Notes: generated by a model from the letters alone, not told the origin. A stretch of 64,000 nt of DNA from Coptis chinensis (GCA_015680905.1 CM027377.1:37782501-37846500), one strand, 5' to 3'. Numbered from the stretch's first letter, positions 11,711-27,032 are shown. Program-made: numbers and translations.

Positions 11711-12890
11711 ACATCCATTTTCTCACGATCATTCACTTGGACACCCTCTCGTTCAAAGGCGAAAAAGAAGGTGCATGCGCGGTTACATTCTAGATCCATC
11801 ACATTTCGCTTTCATTTCAATAAGTTATATCATAGAGAATCTTGGTGCTTGATTCTGTTTGGGGGTGTATTCCATGTTATTTACCAATATCCAGTTATTT
11901 GTTAAAGTTTTGAGTATCTAACTATAAACGGCTCATTTTGTTGTTTGGTGTACTTCCTTTCATTTCCATATAATGGTAAGTGCACCATTCAGGTAATCGG
12001 GCCCTCCTTGTGGAGTGTGTGGTTGTAAGTACCGGATCCTAAGCCCACGTTAAACATAATTCACGTTTTCCACTCTTGCATGTTTTCTCGGATTTTGAGT
12101 CATGTTCTTCTATGGTGTGAATTATGCATTTATTGCTTTATAGTTTTTCTTATATTAAACCTTATTCATAAAAAATAAAAATTGTTAAAATCATAAAAAT
12201 AGTAATTTATGAAGTCTCGGGAATCTGACTTTAAAAGACCCGCTTTTAAAACAAATTTTCTAAACTTCGTTGCCAAAAATTTGTTTGGGGGTGGGGTGTT
12301 CGTTTCTGTACTGGATTGTTCAACTTTCCATTTATGTTGCTTAGGCTGTTTAATTGTATTTCGATTCGGGTTGACTTTATCTATGAAATTAGAGTTCATT
12401 CGTTCACATAACTTACGTCACACACGCACTTCGACGCGTTTTCCATCTTCTTATATGTCATCCATGGTCGGAATAGAGTGTTTTATGGATCATTGGATTG
12501 GAAATTCTCTCCTGATCATTTCCATAGATCATTTGCAAAAATCGGACTGGTAACGAAGCAGCAAATTTAATTTGAAGTTGCGCGAAAAAAACCAAAAATT
12601 CGAAAAATCAAATTGGGCTTGGGCCCAATCTCGCGCACATGTGCAATGCACGTGTGTCGCCATCCTCAACACAACAGTCGTGTTCCTCTTCAAAACCGCT
12701 ATTAACAAAGTTTTAAGCTTCAAAACCTAACCTAAAAAAAAAAAAAAAAAACCTAATTACACCCACGCCAATCAATTAAATCCGCCCCAAATCTCCTCCA
12801 AACTACACCCACCACCATCCCCACAAATTCCCACCACCAAAACATTACAAAAAACAAAAAAAATTAAGGAACTTGAACTGCCGCACCACC
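11711..12890. other. Athila-A spacer with purine tracts, no gene
   Basis: Non-coding spacer inside the element. It holds two polypurine-like motifs GTTTGGGGGTG at 11857 and 12283, and an A-rich run at 12727-12752. Confidence 0.5.
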
Positions 12891-12891
12891 A

Positions 12892-13559
12892 TTGCGCCAC
12901 CACCACTGTTTGGTTAGTGAGGTTGTCTCAAACACCATCCCCACATTCAATTTAAAGCCCCAACTCGTCCCAAATCTTAAAATGGCTCAAAGACGTCAGA
13001 TTTTGTCGGAGCACGCATTTACTGTCGACCACTTTGCGCCGTTTTATGGTGACGAGATGGTTAGGAGAGATTGGAGTGGTTTGTGGTACTCGACAGACGA
13101 TTTTTACCATGAAGATTTGGTCCGACAGTTTTATAGGACGAGGGAGTTAGATGGAAATAGGATTTTTGTTAAGGTGGCTGGGAGAAGGAGGGAAGTATCT
13201 ACTGGGTTGTTAGCTGAGATTTTAGGCATTTTGCCTAGATGCCATCTCGATGCCATACTATAGAATTCCCAATTTACTGGGGTCGAACCTTTGATGAACG
13301 TGACTGTTTCGGAAGGGAACTACAATGCGAGCTCGCATTGTGTTCGCCACCGATCGTCTCGAGAACCAACCACCGGGTTGTAACTTCGATGATTGGTAGG
13401 AATGTCATAGGGAAGGAGAAAGTCAGTAACATCGGTCTGAACTGCCTTCATATTCTATGGATATTCCAAGAGCAGAAGTATGAGTTCTGTATTTTGGAGT
13501 TTTTGAGTAACATGATTAGGGAGTTGGGAAGAGTATTGCACCTCTCCCTATTTTGGTAA
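12892..13559 (+). pseudogene. putative plant transposon protein ORF 1 (Athila-A)
   Basis: The ORF resembles the 'putative plant transposon protein' family found in Athila-like elements. RRDWSGLWY is followed by DLVRQFYRT, then a short beta-like segment and GLLAEILGILP, which is the family pattern (W..L, LV.EFY, LGLP). Function is unknown. It lies in the 3' half, where autonomous Athila elements carry pol and an extra ORF. It is broken. Confidence 0.5.
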
Positions 13560-14691
13560 CCAATATCATGATGACCTTGAGAGCGACTCCGACTTCTGAT
13601 AGGATTTGCCTGAAAGAGCACTGAAATCCTCATATTTATACGGAGTGTATCTAAAGAGTTTGGAGGTTGCCTGAAGAGAGGGTAGTCAAAGAGGATGACT
13701 GGGAGGATGAAGAGGACACAACATGTTTTGATGTCGATGCCTTGGAGAGGTGTAGGTCGGATGTAGAACGCATGGCTGTGATTCATCGTGGCATGCGTTC
13801 TCTCAATACTATTTGTGAAGACCTCCAAACTCGGCAGGCTACCATGCATCATAACTTTGAGACTCGCGCCTCAACACGAGGATGAGCGGTGGGAACAGAC
13901 GAGGGTTGAGATGGAAGCTCAGCGCAAGTTCGAGATGATATGCATGCACGCTTTCCACCCTAAGGGGGTGCTTCTTCTGAGGAGCAGTCTGTGAGGCACG
14001 AGCGTCGTCACCGCAGGATGGATGGCTCTGGCCCATTAGGAGCTCAGGAGACATCACCTTCCCATGTCCCTTCCACTACCAGCAGCAAGTGGTTTAGGAA
14101 TATTATGAGTTGACGTTGTTTTGTATTTGCTTTTTATTTTAGTTTAGATGTTAATTTATAAATTTTGTATTTAATTTTGAATTTGGTTGTTAAATGTTGT
14201 TTGAATTTCCATTTTAATATAATCCGGTTCTTTTTAAATTGTGCATTGTTTTTATCATTAATTCCACCTTCCCGAATTGTTTGAGGGTGGTATTATGTAT
14301 TCTAGTATGATTTTTGATATGCTCCTTCGTTTTAGAATTTATGTTGGAGTGAAGGTTGAGAATATTGCCGATATGGGAATCACTATGAATAAATATTGTG
14401 ATAGGATGAAATCTCGATGAATTAGGCAGTTTCTATCCTAAATTCAACCTAAAAGATATTAGGTTTGTTTTGGAATAGAGAATATGGGTTGTTTCCGTTT
14501 TCGGTTTTGGATTTTTTTTGTTTTCGGCAATTGTCTTAAAATTTTTGGTAACTTCCCAATTCGTTTTAGTAACTTAAAACCTATAAAAACTTCATTCATT
14601 CTACACTCAAAACCCACACTACACCTCACTTTCATCTCTCCCCTCTCACTCCCACGATTCCCATCTTCTTATCCATTTTAGCACTATCCAG

Positions 14692-14937
14692 CTGGAGCGG
14701 GCTTTCGCCCCCCATGGAGCGACTGCGTGCCTCGAAAGCACTCTCCTCGCATAATTTCATCAGAGCGCGACCCACACCCTACCAAGCCCTAAGCTGAGCG
14801 CGACTTGCGCCAACAACACTGGGATTCTAGTTTTCATCCTGAGCGTGACCCGCGCCCATCCCAGGCACAAAGTGAGCGCATCCTGCGCCCAAGTGCTTGG
14901 AACTCGAAAATCACCAAGGCGCACCCCGCGCCCATAA
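14692..14937. repeat. GC-rich degenerate repeat block 2
   Basis: Second cluster of GAGCGCGACC / TGCGCCC motifs, about 6 kb from the first block and again just before an ORF. Its motifs match block 1 better than its surroundings do. Confidence 0.55.
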
Positions 14938-15497
14938 CCCCGTGGGGAAGAAAAATTCCAATTTTTTTTGGGTTGTTCCAGGATCCTTCGCAGTTATTCC
15001 ATCATGTTTATTGGGAATGATATTCCCTCGTATCATACCGGAACAGTCTTTTGAAGACTTATTCCAAAGTGACACCTATGGTGCGTGGTTTCGCGAAGTG
15101 ATCATTCTAGCAGGATGGGAGCCACTATTGGTAAGTCCTGATGAACTTTATTCTCCCGCACTTACATCGTATTTTTATGAAAATTGTAAGTTCTTTGATA
15201 GACCGGCCAGATGGAGAACAAGTGTTCTCCATCACCATCGGGGATGAACCAATGGAAATTTCCAGGTTCTTGATAGCCTTTGTGCTTGGACTTACTATGC
15301 CGGCCGAAATACAAGACTCATGGGCCTATTTGGTAGATAATATGTACATGTATAACTATGATGATTTACATGAGCATTACGGGGCAGGAATTTTTAGGAT
15401 AGAGGACCAAGGGGATTATAACGTCGCCCTTGGTAGCCTGTCTATGAACGTGGGCACTGTTATGTTTTGGATTATGTTAAACATTAGAAGGGAATGA
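14897..15497 (+). pseudogene. putative plant transposon protein ORF 2 (Athila-A)
   Basis: A second ORF of the same general type as 12892-13559. AGWEPLL, then ALTSYFYENC, then ISRFLIAFVLGL match the spacing of W, FY.N and LGL blocks. The two ORFs are very different in sequence, so this is not a recent duplication. It is broken, and its function is unknown. Confidence 0.45.
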
Positions 15498-15499
15498 CG

Positions 15500-17696
15500 T
15501 TATTCTTCTGTGAATGACAAAACTTGTGATATTTTCCTTGCTTTAGCTGGGGGACGTACACTCTATGATATTCCCCAGACCTTAATGTCTAGTTTAGCCC
15601 GAACCCATGACAATGCTATGCTTTAATTTGCCATATAATGCTATGTTTCTTTCCTATTTTTTGTGCCCGTTTCACGAATTGGGTTGGGGTCGACATTGTG
15701 AGACCCACCAATTGTATTATTCGATCCTTCCGTGCAATGACTTGGCAAGGGTGGAGGATACAACCTCATCAGGTTGCGCCTTACACCCCATCCGACCAAG
15801 TGGCGCTTAACAGGTTAGCTATAGTAGACGAGAAGTGGCGTGAAGCCTGGCAAATTACCATGGCGTGATAGGATGCGAAGGAACCTCATTTCTTTATTAA
15901 GGATGAGGAGGAAAATGTTTAAACGGGAGTTAAGGTTAGTTTTTTTTCAGTTAGTGTCTGCTTATGTCCCAAGCAATTTATTTCTCATTATGGGTGAAAC
16001 TCTTATAGAGTTGCGTCAGTTTTTCTTTTCTATATTAGCATGTTTAACTTTATTTTGTAGATGCTCTAAAATTTCACGCGTTTCAATGGTATTTCTTTAC
16101 CATAGTTATTTAAATACTTTGAGGACAAAGCATGCTTTTTGTTTGGGGGGTGGGGCATAGAAACATGTGTAATTAGGGAATCTGTTAGGATATAGATATG
16201 TATAATATGCACTTGTTTTCTAGTTAAAAAAATTCAATTTTTTTAAATATATATATATATATATATATATATACTTAGGAATATTGCCATTGTTTTCTTT
16301 CTTTATGCTCTCAATAATCTAGAAGTCTCACGTAGCTTTTGTATTAGAATAGTTTTTAGAAACTTAGGCTAATATGTAGGTAATAATCCATGGATCTATC
16401 TATAAATATATTACATGAGTATCTATGATTGTTGGCAGTAAATTTTTGAAATCTAGGCTAGAATACTTATTTTACAAATCCTGTGAGAATATAGCTTAAA
16501 GTTTTATATGAGTGAACATTTGAGAAATGACACAAGAGAGAAGTAAAATCCGGATAGAGAAATCACACGTCCACTTGCTTGATCACTATACCATATCCTA
16601 AGCGAGAGCCATCTTTGGATCGATATAGCCAGAAATTCAAACCTATGAATTATTTTCCGCTAGTTGCCCCTCTGAGCCTTTCTTTAGCCTTTTATAAACC
16701 GCAAATCCTTTACCCTGTTACAAAAAAAAAAAAAAAAAAAACCTACCCATTCTTTGAATAAGTATGAGAATAGATATGAAGAATAGAAAAGATAAAGACC
16801 TTTTAAATCAAGAATTTGTTAGTCGCTTCAAATAAGAAAATAAAGTTTCCATCCAAATAAATAAATATATATAATAAAAGAAAACAAAGAGTTAGAACTC
16901 TAAAAATAGAATCGAAGGAGTCAAAAGCCAAAGAAAAAGAAAAACATGACTAAGGATGGAAACAAAGACCAGAAGAAAAAGTAAAAGAATAAGATTTTCT
17001 CGAGTTACATAATATGAAGACTCTATTATCTCAGACTTGTCCTTTTTGAATATCTATTTTCTTCCTTCTTAAACCATCTCCTAATCCCCGCAACACCTAA
17101 TAAAGACCTCTAGTTCAATTAGGAATATGTTAGTGTGATAGTAAGTGGCAGATGTGTTTGATCGACTCCGACTTCCTTGTGTGTCATTGAGTTTGTAAGG
17201 TAAAGTGTGCCCACTGCACATTGGAGCAGCGAAACTTGAGCGGAAAAATCAGAGTGGTTTTTGTCTTGACATTTATGTGAGGACCTACTTAAGGACGCTA
17301 TTCTGAGTTTTCAGAAACGGACCTGCTAGTTCATCTCATAGTATTACTCATTGTATATATGTTTATTCGTAGATGATTGATTATTATGCATATATTAGCG
17401 TACGTTTCGACTTGATTATTCTGTATTCATTGCTAGTGAGATGTATAGATAATTGAGACATAGATAAGGAAACAATAGTTATTTCTGAGTCATTGTAGTA
17501 TAGATGAAGTTTGTGTGTACCTTCACTGGAAAACTCTCACGAGGCTACAACTCGTCTACTAGAGAATTCCTAGTGGTTTAAGGCCTTGTTGCATATGGTC
17601 AATACAATCGCACTTGGCGAAACGAGATTAGTTAGGACTCTATTTTTGGTCATTTATGCTAATTTCTCATATTTGCTTGAGGACAAACAAAATGAT
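15500..17696. other. Athila-A 3' untranslated region
   Basis: Long AT-rich non-coding stretch before the 3' LTR. It holds a polypurine-like motif at 16141, an (AT)n microsatellite at 16246-16273 and an A-run at 16721-16740. Parts of 16140-17700 are recognisable in Athila-B at 61460-62410, which shows they are family sequence. Confidence 0.6.
16246..16273. repeat. (AT)n microsatellite
   Basis: About 14 AT units in the 3' non-coding part of the Athila-A element. Confidence 0.9.
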
Positions 17697-17710
17697 GTTT
17701 GGGGGTGGTT
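17697..17710 (+). promoter_or_regulatory. polypurine tract
   Basis: GTTTGGGGGTGGTT lies immediately before the 3' LTR, the normal place for plus-strand priming. It is preceded by TTGAGGACAAA, a pairing repeated at an internal site (16118-16152) and in Athila-B. Confidence 0.8.
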
Positions 17711-20116
<2,406 letters not shown>

Positions 20117-20482
20117 TGGTAACTTTTCAACATTTCATTACAAGCACTATTCACTAGCTCTTAGGCATTATTCTCCCTCTCAGCCCTGCTCACTCCCTTT
20201 TCTCTCTCTTGGTCACTCCCCCTTTTTCTTAGGTATTCCTTTTTGGATTAATGAATCCCCTCCTCTCTCTCTCTCCCACTCTTTCTCTTTATATCTTTCT
20301 CTTCATCCATCATGGCCCTCTATCTGTCCCTCCATCTCGCGGTCTTCTTATCTCCACGTGTAGGGTTTCCGTACTGCGACCATATGCCTTGGCTCTGATC
20401 CTGTATACCGCGGCTAAGTGTCCTAAGCTGACCCAGGGGCATCCACCCGCTGATGTCCATGGTCCCTAATCCTACCACTCCA
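20117..20482 (-). repeat. Tat-A 3' LTR
   Basis: Matches 29264-29628 from the ATTACAAGCA block to the CCTACCACT end. It is pyrimidine-rich on the plus strand. Start and end are set by alignment to the partner LTR and TG/CA borders. Confidence 0.85.
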
Positions 20483-21027
20483 GATGCCCCCTCTCGAGTC
20501 CGCTATCTTCCCGCGATCGGGGGGTCGAGAGTTCAACTCATTCTATCTCTCTGCCGTGATCTTCCACCTCCCTTGCATCGTTGGATTCACATGCACCCCA
20601 CGCGTTTACTGCCTGCATCCCTTCGATTTCTGTGTCTTCATGCGTTATCCCCTGGCTAGTCCCTTTTGGTGTCTCCTCGATTTCAGTTCCCCTCAAATTA
20701 CGGTTTTGCCCTTCCCTCTTATAAAAGCCAACTCGATTCTTCCTTCTCTCTCATTTTGCCTTCTACTTTCTTCTAGATTTATTTTCTCCACCACTTCCTC
20801 ATCTTCCCTTTCTGGTTACTCTGATCCAGCGCGCGTTCATCACCTACGTTTTCCTTCCGCTAAAGCTTCTGTAACAGCCACTCTTTCCTTTCCACTGGCT
20901 GGTCTTCTTCCTTCTCTACTTCCTTTTTCTTTTGTACTGTCCATTACTTTTTTAAAGTACGATTCTCTCTTTCTTCCCCCTCTGTTCGATTGCGCGCGAG
21001 CATCTTCCTCTGTGAAATCTTCCGCAA
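20483..21027. other. Tat-A spacer next to 3' LTR
   Basis: Pyrimidine-rich sequence (purine-rich in element sense) between the 3' LTR and the antisense region. Open frames here are composition artefacts. Confidence 0.4.
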
Positions 21028-23240
21028 ATGTCGGACTCTAGATCCGGCGCCTCTTCCTCCTCCCCTTCTCGCTATGTTTCTTCTCCCCCTCCTTTTGATC
21101 CCACCGAGGCTCCATCCACTTCCGGGCAAGCCTTTGCCCTTCCGCCGCCTCCACCACGTAGCCATAGACCTAATCTAGAGGCGGTCAAGGCTGCCTATGG
21201 CATTCTTGCTGACGTCACCCTAGAACATGTGCCTAACCTAACTTACTTTCCCCATTTGGTCCCTTACAAACCGAGGTGTCTCGTGGCCACGGTAGGGCAA
21301 ATCGTTGCCAGCCTCCGCTTACCCCTCACCCGCCTTGATATATCGAGGTATGCAACCATTTTAACATCTCCCATTGCCAAGGCATTGACAACTTCTGGAG
21401 GGTCATGTATGCCGCAAACCACTACAACGAGTCTGGGATACCCAAGATAACGGTTCGTGACATAACCGCTCACTTTTACATTAAAAAGAGCACAAAGGAT
21501 GTCAGTGTGGGATATCATTCCTTCTGCATCCGCCCTAGAAAACAACATTTTGTCCTCCGTGTCACCTCTTCCGACAAGGTGTGGCACCATTATCCGTTGT
21601 ATATCTTAGGAAACTTCCTGTATGCGGATCTTCCTCCTGAACTGAACCTTAATCATCTGGCTTTCCTTCCCAGTGGTGATTATTCCCCCTTTTATTTACC
21701 ATTCAATGTGTATGTACCTTGGTTCCTCATCTAATCTTGCAACTCTTTTCTACAAGCTGGCGACCAGACTCGAAGTCGCGACCCCACAACCATATCTCCT
21801 CCACCATTTTCCAGAAGCTCTGCGACCTTGGGCCCTCTCAATCCTCAATTCTTGGAATTGATCCCACCACCGCCACTCTGCTACTGTCAGACCCCCAATT
21901 GAAGGTCATTGGAGGGTATAGTGCCCTTTTTTTTCGCCCCCTCCACCTAAGGAACGAAAACCTCGGAGCTCACCGCCTCCCAGAAAAAGATGACACCCCA
22001 AGAAATCCCAACATCATACAGTAACTACCCGCCAACCCCCACCTCCTTTCTCCAACTCCCTTTCCCAGTCCGCAGCTCGTCCCTCTTACCAGTCCCTGAC
22101 CACTTGGGAAGATCAATATCTATCCACCCATTCTCCATCTGCTACTTCTCCCCACTCTGATATGGGCGCCAACAAAAGGAAGCTATTTGACAGCGATTCG
22201 GATGAGGATGTCGTTATTGAGGTTGCTCCCACCACTGTCGCCCGTTCATCTCCTGGACCGGCTTCAAAGTGTCCGCGGCACTCTGCATCTGAAAATCCCC
22301 CCGCCAATCTACATACTTCAATTTCTGCTACCACCATCCATCCAGACTCGCGGCCTGGTAAGGAGACGGCTTCCCGATCTGGTAAAGGGGCCGCTGACCT
22401 TGTCCCCGCTTTCTACCTCACCTTCAAGGTCCGCAATTGCATCGTAAATGCCAACGATTCGGCCTTGGAGAACCCTGCAGTGGCCTCTTCCCATTTTTAT
22501 AGGTCTCACCTTCCCAAAGATCTTGCTTATGCAGAAGGGGGCTTATTTGACCAACACAGAACCTCGTTCTACACCGGCTGGGAGAAAGTATCCTCTTTCT
22601 CTCTCTAAGTAGCTTTCTTCCTTTTTTCTGGATAACCTGACCCTTACTATCTCTTTTAGATGAGCTTGGATATCTCCTACATGATCCGCGGCCTCTTCGG
22701 TGCTAGGTCCAAAGTTGAATTGCTGGAGAAGGAAGTCGCCCGACTGGAACAGTTGAATAGAGCCACAGAACTGGACAAGCTCAGAGCCCAGGACGAGCTC
22801 AAGTCAGCTGAGACCTCCCACTTGGCCTACATGGATAAGGCTAATGACTGCCTGAGTCACCAGCGCGAAACTTTACACTCGCAGCATAACGCAGCCACCG
22901 CAGCTCTCTCCAAGAAGCACCAAGAGGACACGGCGACCCTTCTCAAACAGCATGAATCTGACATGGATGAACTTCAGGACCATTTCCGTGTGCTGGCCGA
23001 TAAGAGGGTGGCCAAGAAGATCAAGGAGGAGTATGACTGACTTATCAAGGAAGGCCGACTCCTTCCAGAAGCCCCCACATCGGTCCCCGGAGCCGAGGTT
23101 GCAGTGGTACCCACAGATCCTGCTTCCTCTACGGCGGTCACGGCTCCTGAGGTAGCGGAGATAGTGGCTGGGGCCATTGATGCTGCTACGGATGCTGCTA
23201 TTGAGGAGGTTGCTGATGATGTGGTTCGCGAAGATGTGTA
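21028..23240 (+). pseudogene. Tat-A antisense coding region (gypsy-associated extra ORF)
   Basis: Runs opposite to gag-pol, between integrase and the 3' LTR. It starts at ATG 21028 with a serine/proline-rich head, then a conserved core with LEHVPNLTYFPHLVP, VGQIVASLRLPL, FYIKKSTKDV and DKVWHHYPLY. This matches the family annotated as 'putative gypsy type transposon'. The 3' part (22660-23040) is an alanine, glutamate, lysine and histidine-rich coiled coil with repeated KKHQED-like heptads. Tat-B has the same arrangement at 35730-38058. Gaps between open blocks lie at the same places in both copies and have GT/AG-like borders. Function is unknown; antisense extra ORFs are known from the Tat lineage. 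Confidence 0.65.
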
Positions 23241-23868
23241 GATGCTTTATGTTATGATCTTAGTTTATGAGTGTCTTGTCTTGTTGTAACTACTGTTGTC
23301 TTTTGCTACACTTGTTACTCTATACTTTTATTCTCTTTCCTTCTCTCTAATGGTCGTTGTTAAGGATTGATTGCCTCCTTTTAATTTTGGTGGTTGCATT
23401 ACTTGCCTTGCAAAATCTATTTTGTCTACTCTTTATCTCTTTGGGGGCCCAATACAATGTAAGGTACTTTGTGTAATGAAGCTTGTGTTCCTACATTACT
23501 ATTGAAGGCAACTCGATTTGCCTTCTCTCTTTTGGCTTAGCCGCTAGATTGCCTCTGAGGTGCCGGGGCACCTCCCCTCTCCCCGCTCAGGTCCGCGGCA
23601 TGTGGCAACTCTCTTGCCTTGGATCTCATGTCCGCCAACCGAATCAACTCACTTTGCCCCGGTTCGGTTGGGACCTCATATCCCTGGTGGGGCAGCTCAT
23701 TTTTGCCCCTTTTTAGTTCGGACCTCTTGTTCGTGAATGGCTCATCCCCTCCACCGCCTTCACTCTGAAGGGCAAGTGAAAGTTAATGCAACATTGGCCA
23801 TCCCAAAAGTGCTATGGTTTTATATATTTACAAATAGCTCATGCAGACGAGGACCTCTCCTATTACAT
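23241..23868. other. Tat-A spacer
   Basis: Between the antisense region and integrase. It has no recognised coding sequence. T-rich stretches near 23260-23450 could serve antisense transcript 3' end formation, but nothing specific is seen. Confidence 0.4.
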
Positions 23869-25129
23869 TTACCCATGAAACTTTTTTAATAACCTCACAT
23901 TCCAAGGTTTCTCCATCATTCTTCCCTCCATGGTTTGCAATTTATAAGTACCCGTCCCTCCAATGTCAACCACGGTATAGGGGCCCTCCCAATTTGGCCC
24001 CAACTTCCCCTCATTCGCTTTCTTTGTGCTGGGGGTCACTCTGCGAAGCACCAGGTCTCCTACTTTGAATCTCCTCAATCTCACCCTCTTGTTGTACTGT
24101 CTCTGGAGGCGGTGGTGATACTCTTCCAGCCTTATGTGCGTGGTGTCCCTTCTTTCTTCAACCAAGTTCATGTCCCTAGACAGGATGCCCCAGTTTGACC
24201 TATTCTTAACAGCCCGTGTTCGGGTGGAAGCCGCCACCATTTCCGATGGTATCACGACCTCTATGCCATATGCCAGTGAGAAAGGAGTCTCCCGAGTGGT
24301 TGTCCGCGGTGTAATTCGATAGGCCCACAACACATTGTTTAACTCGTCAGCCCAAGCCTCTTTTTTATCCTCCAATTTCCTCTTGAGATTGTTGAGTATG
24401 GTTTTGTTGGAAGACTCCACCTGTCCATTGCCCTCGGGATTGTAAGGGGAAGAGAATCCCTGTTTCACCTGATAAGCTTACAAAAATCTCTTCACCTTAG
24501 CACCCGTGAACTGGGTTCTGTTATCCAGCGATAATAGCGTAGGGCAGCTCGAACCGACATATTATGTTCTCCCACAAGAATTTGACCACTTGCACCTCTT
24601 TTACCTGTTGCAGCGGCACAACCTCAATCCATTTGGTAAAGTAGTCGGTAGCAGCCAATAGAAATCTCCTCTTGCCACTGGCCATGGGTAGCGGCCCCAC
24701 TATATCAAAGGCCCACATCGCAAATGGCCAGGGACTAGCCACATTGTGTAGCGGCTCAACTGGGGCAAATATAGACTGAGAAAACCTCTGACATTTCTCA
24801 CACCTTTTGGCAAATTCTACAGCATCCCTTTTCATGTGAGGCCAAAAGTATCCTTGTGTCAGCAACCATTGAGTCGTTGTCCTGCCCGCTGAATGGCTCC
24901 CATAATCTCCCCCGTGTAACTCCGCGAGCACTTCTTGTGCCAGCCTTGGTCCCAAGCATTTTAGTAATGGCCCGTTGAAGTTCTTGCGGTATAACTCCCC
25001 TCCCATTAGCGTGTACCTTTGGGACGCCTGTTCCAGTCTCCTCTTCTCTCTCTTATCAATCACCTCATGCCCCAATAAGAATTGTTTGATAGGCTCCATC
25101 CATCCATCCTTCTTCTTCTTCTGCGACAC
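23869..25129 (-). pseudogene. Tat-A integrase, broken
   Basis: Integrase inserts the element DNA. The N-terminal zinc-binding part reads HGGDYGSHSAGRT then CEKCQRFSQS. The catalytic core shows WAFDIVGPLPMASGKRRF and ATDYFTKWIE with the first acidic residue. The block SSPYNPEGNGQVES, carrying the catalytic glutamate, lies in the left part (about 24430). The C-terminal region ends with a GPYTVVDI-type module. It is broken. Tat-B has a close relative at 38966-40100. Confidence 0.85.
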
Positions 25130-25500
25130 TCAATATCTCTGGAGGCTCCTCGTTACTCGGTCTGTCCAATTTTTTACTTTGATAATCCTTTCCTCTGACC
25201 CTGGCATGGCTGCGGCTACATAGGCTAGGGCATCTGCATGGCGGTTCTCCCCACGGTTTAAATGTACGAACCGGATTTGTGTGAACTTCGCCACCCACCT
25301 CTGCACGACTTGCAAATATCTCGCCATTCGGGGGGACCTCACCGCTAACCCTCCATTCACTTGACATACCACCAGATGCGAGTCTGAGTACACGGTAAGT
25401 TCCTTCACCCCCAAACCTTCCGCCAACCTCATGCCCATAATCACAGTCCTCATATTCTGACTCATTGTTTGAAGCTGCGAATCCCAACTTCATTGTTTAA
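25065..25500 (-). pseudogene. Tat-A archaeal-type RNase H (aRNH)
   Basis: A second RNase H-like domain between the normal RNase H and integrase, which is diagnostic of the Tat lineage. Visible blocks are GFAASNNESEYE, LGVKELTVYSDS and NRGENRHADALA, carrying the acidic residues of the fold. It is broken. Confidence 0.8.
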
Positions 25501-25661
25501 TCTAGCCTATTGTTTTTCGGCGTAACCAGTACCACACCTATTCCGCTGCCAGCTTCTGTGGTCGACCCATCCGCAAATACCCTCCAATCATTCCTCTCAT
25601 CCCATGCGTTCAAGTGATCCTGTCCCTCTTCTCGTTCAGGCTCTAAGACCATTTCTTCCCC

Positions 25662-26190
25662 TCACGTGGGATCTTCTGCAGGAAACTCTGCCAAAACTCT
25701 GCCACTGCCTGAGGCTTTCTCCGCCGTCCTGATCTGATATTGAATCTCATATGAACTCAGCATCACGGCCCATTTCTGCATTCTTCCTGATTTCTTAGCC
25801 CTCAGAGCTTGCTTGAGGAGCAAGTTCGTCACCACTATCATTGCGTGAGCTTCGAAATATGGTTTCAACTTCAGGGCTGAGAATATCAAGGCAAAAGGGT
25901 ACTTCTCCACTCGGCTGTACCTAGTCTCCGCATCTAACAAAGTCTTACTCTGGAAATACACCGATTTTTCCATCTTATTCACCACATGAATGAGGACCGA
26001 GCTGATTACATACTCCGTGACCCCCAGGTACAAATACAACTTCTCTCCAATTTCGGGCCGCGACAACAGGGTTGCCTCCCCTAGATATCTCTTTAACTCT
26101 TAAAACGCTTGCTCACACTCTGCTGTCCATGTAAAGTCTGTAGAGTTTCTCAACAATCTATACAACAACCTACATTTTTCGGATGATTTT
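25662..26190 (-). pseudogene. Tat-A RNase H, broken
   Basis: Standard Ty3/gypsy RNase H following the polymerase. LYLYLGVTEYVISSVLI, KSVYFQSKTLLDAETRYS and the alanine-rich LILS-like segment with ALKLKPYFEAH are typical. Confidence 0.8.
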
Positions 26191-26231
26191 GAAATGAATT
26201 TGTTTAGGGCCACGACTCTCCCCACCAATCG

Positions 26232-27032
26232 CTACACCCCTTTCACCGTTTGCGGTGACAACATTTCCACCAATGACCTTATCTGTTCTGGGTTAGCCTC
26301 TATTCCCCGCTGCGTCACGACATACCCCAGAAACTTTCCCATGGTGACTCCGAACGTGCATTTCTCTGGGTTGAGTTTCAAATTGTGCCTTCGCAGTATA
26401 CCGAAGGTCTCCCTTAAACCCTCTAAGTGTTTTTCCTCTGACATGCTTTTTTCCACCATATCATCTATGTATATCTCGAACCTTTTTCGAATTTTGCTCT
26501 TGAACATTTTCTCCCCCAACCGCTGAAAAGTAGCTCCTGCGTTTTTCAACCCAAATGGCATTCTAGTATAGCAGTACGTTCCCCCTTCCACCACGAAGGA
26601 CGTCTTTTTCTGGTTCGGTCCATACATCGCAACCTGGTTGTATCTCATGGATGCATCCATAAATGAGAACATTTTGAACCCCGCAGTTCTGTCCACCAAC
26701 TCATCTACTCGCGACATAGGATAGCTATCCTTGGGGACCCTCAAGTTTACGTCCGAAAAGTCAACACACATCCGCACCTTGCCATTTTTCTTTGGGACCG
26801 CGACTATATTAGATAACCAGTCCGTGAACTCCACCTCCCTTATGATTTCCGCTCTTTTCAACCTGGCAACCTCCTCCCGGATTCCTTTTGCGTATTTAGG
26901 TCTCACGCTCCTCATCTTCTGTCTTACTGGTTTCGCATCCTCCCTCATATGTAGCCGATGACATGCGAAATCTGGGTCCAAACCTGTGATGTCCTCTATT
27001 CCCCACGCAAACACATCTTTGTTCTCCGACAA
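26232..27032 (-). pseudogene. Tat-A reverse transcriptase
   Basis: Reverse transcriptase copies the element RNA to DNA. Motifs in order: VAVPKKNGKVRMCVDFSD (finger region), MPFGLKNAGATFQR, YIDDMVEKS (the catalytic double aspartate, about 26460), then FLGYVVTQRGIEANPEQI at the thumb. This is the best preserved domain in the element. Confidence 0.9.

Noticed and set aside
20484-21041. 185-codon plus-strand frame beside the Tat-A LTR
   Set aside because: Pyrimidine-rich composition without any conserved block; Tat-B has no matching protein in the same place.
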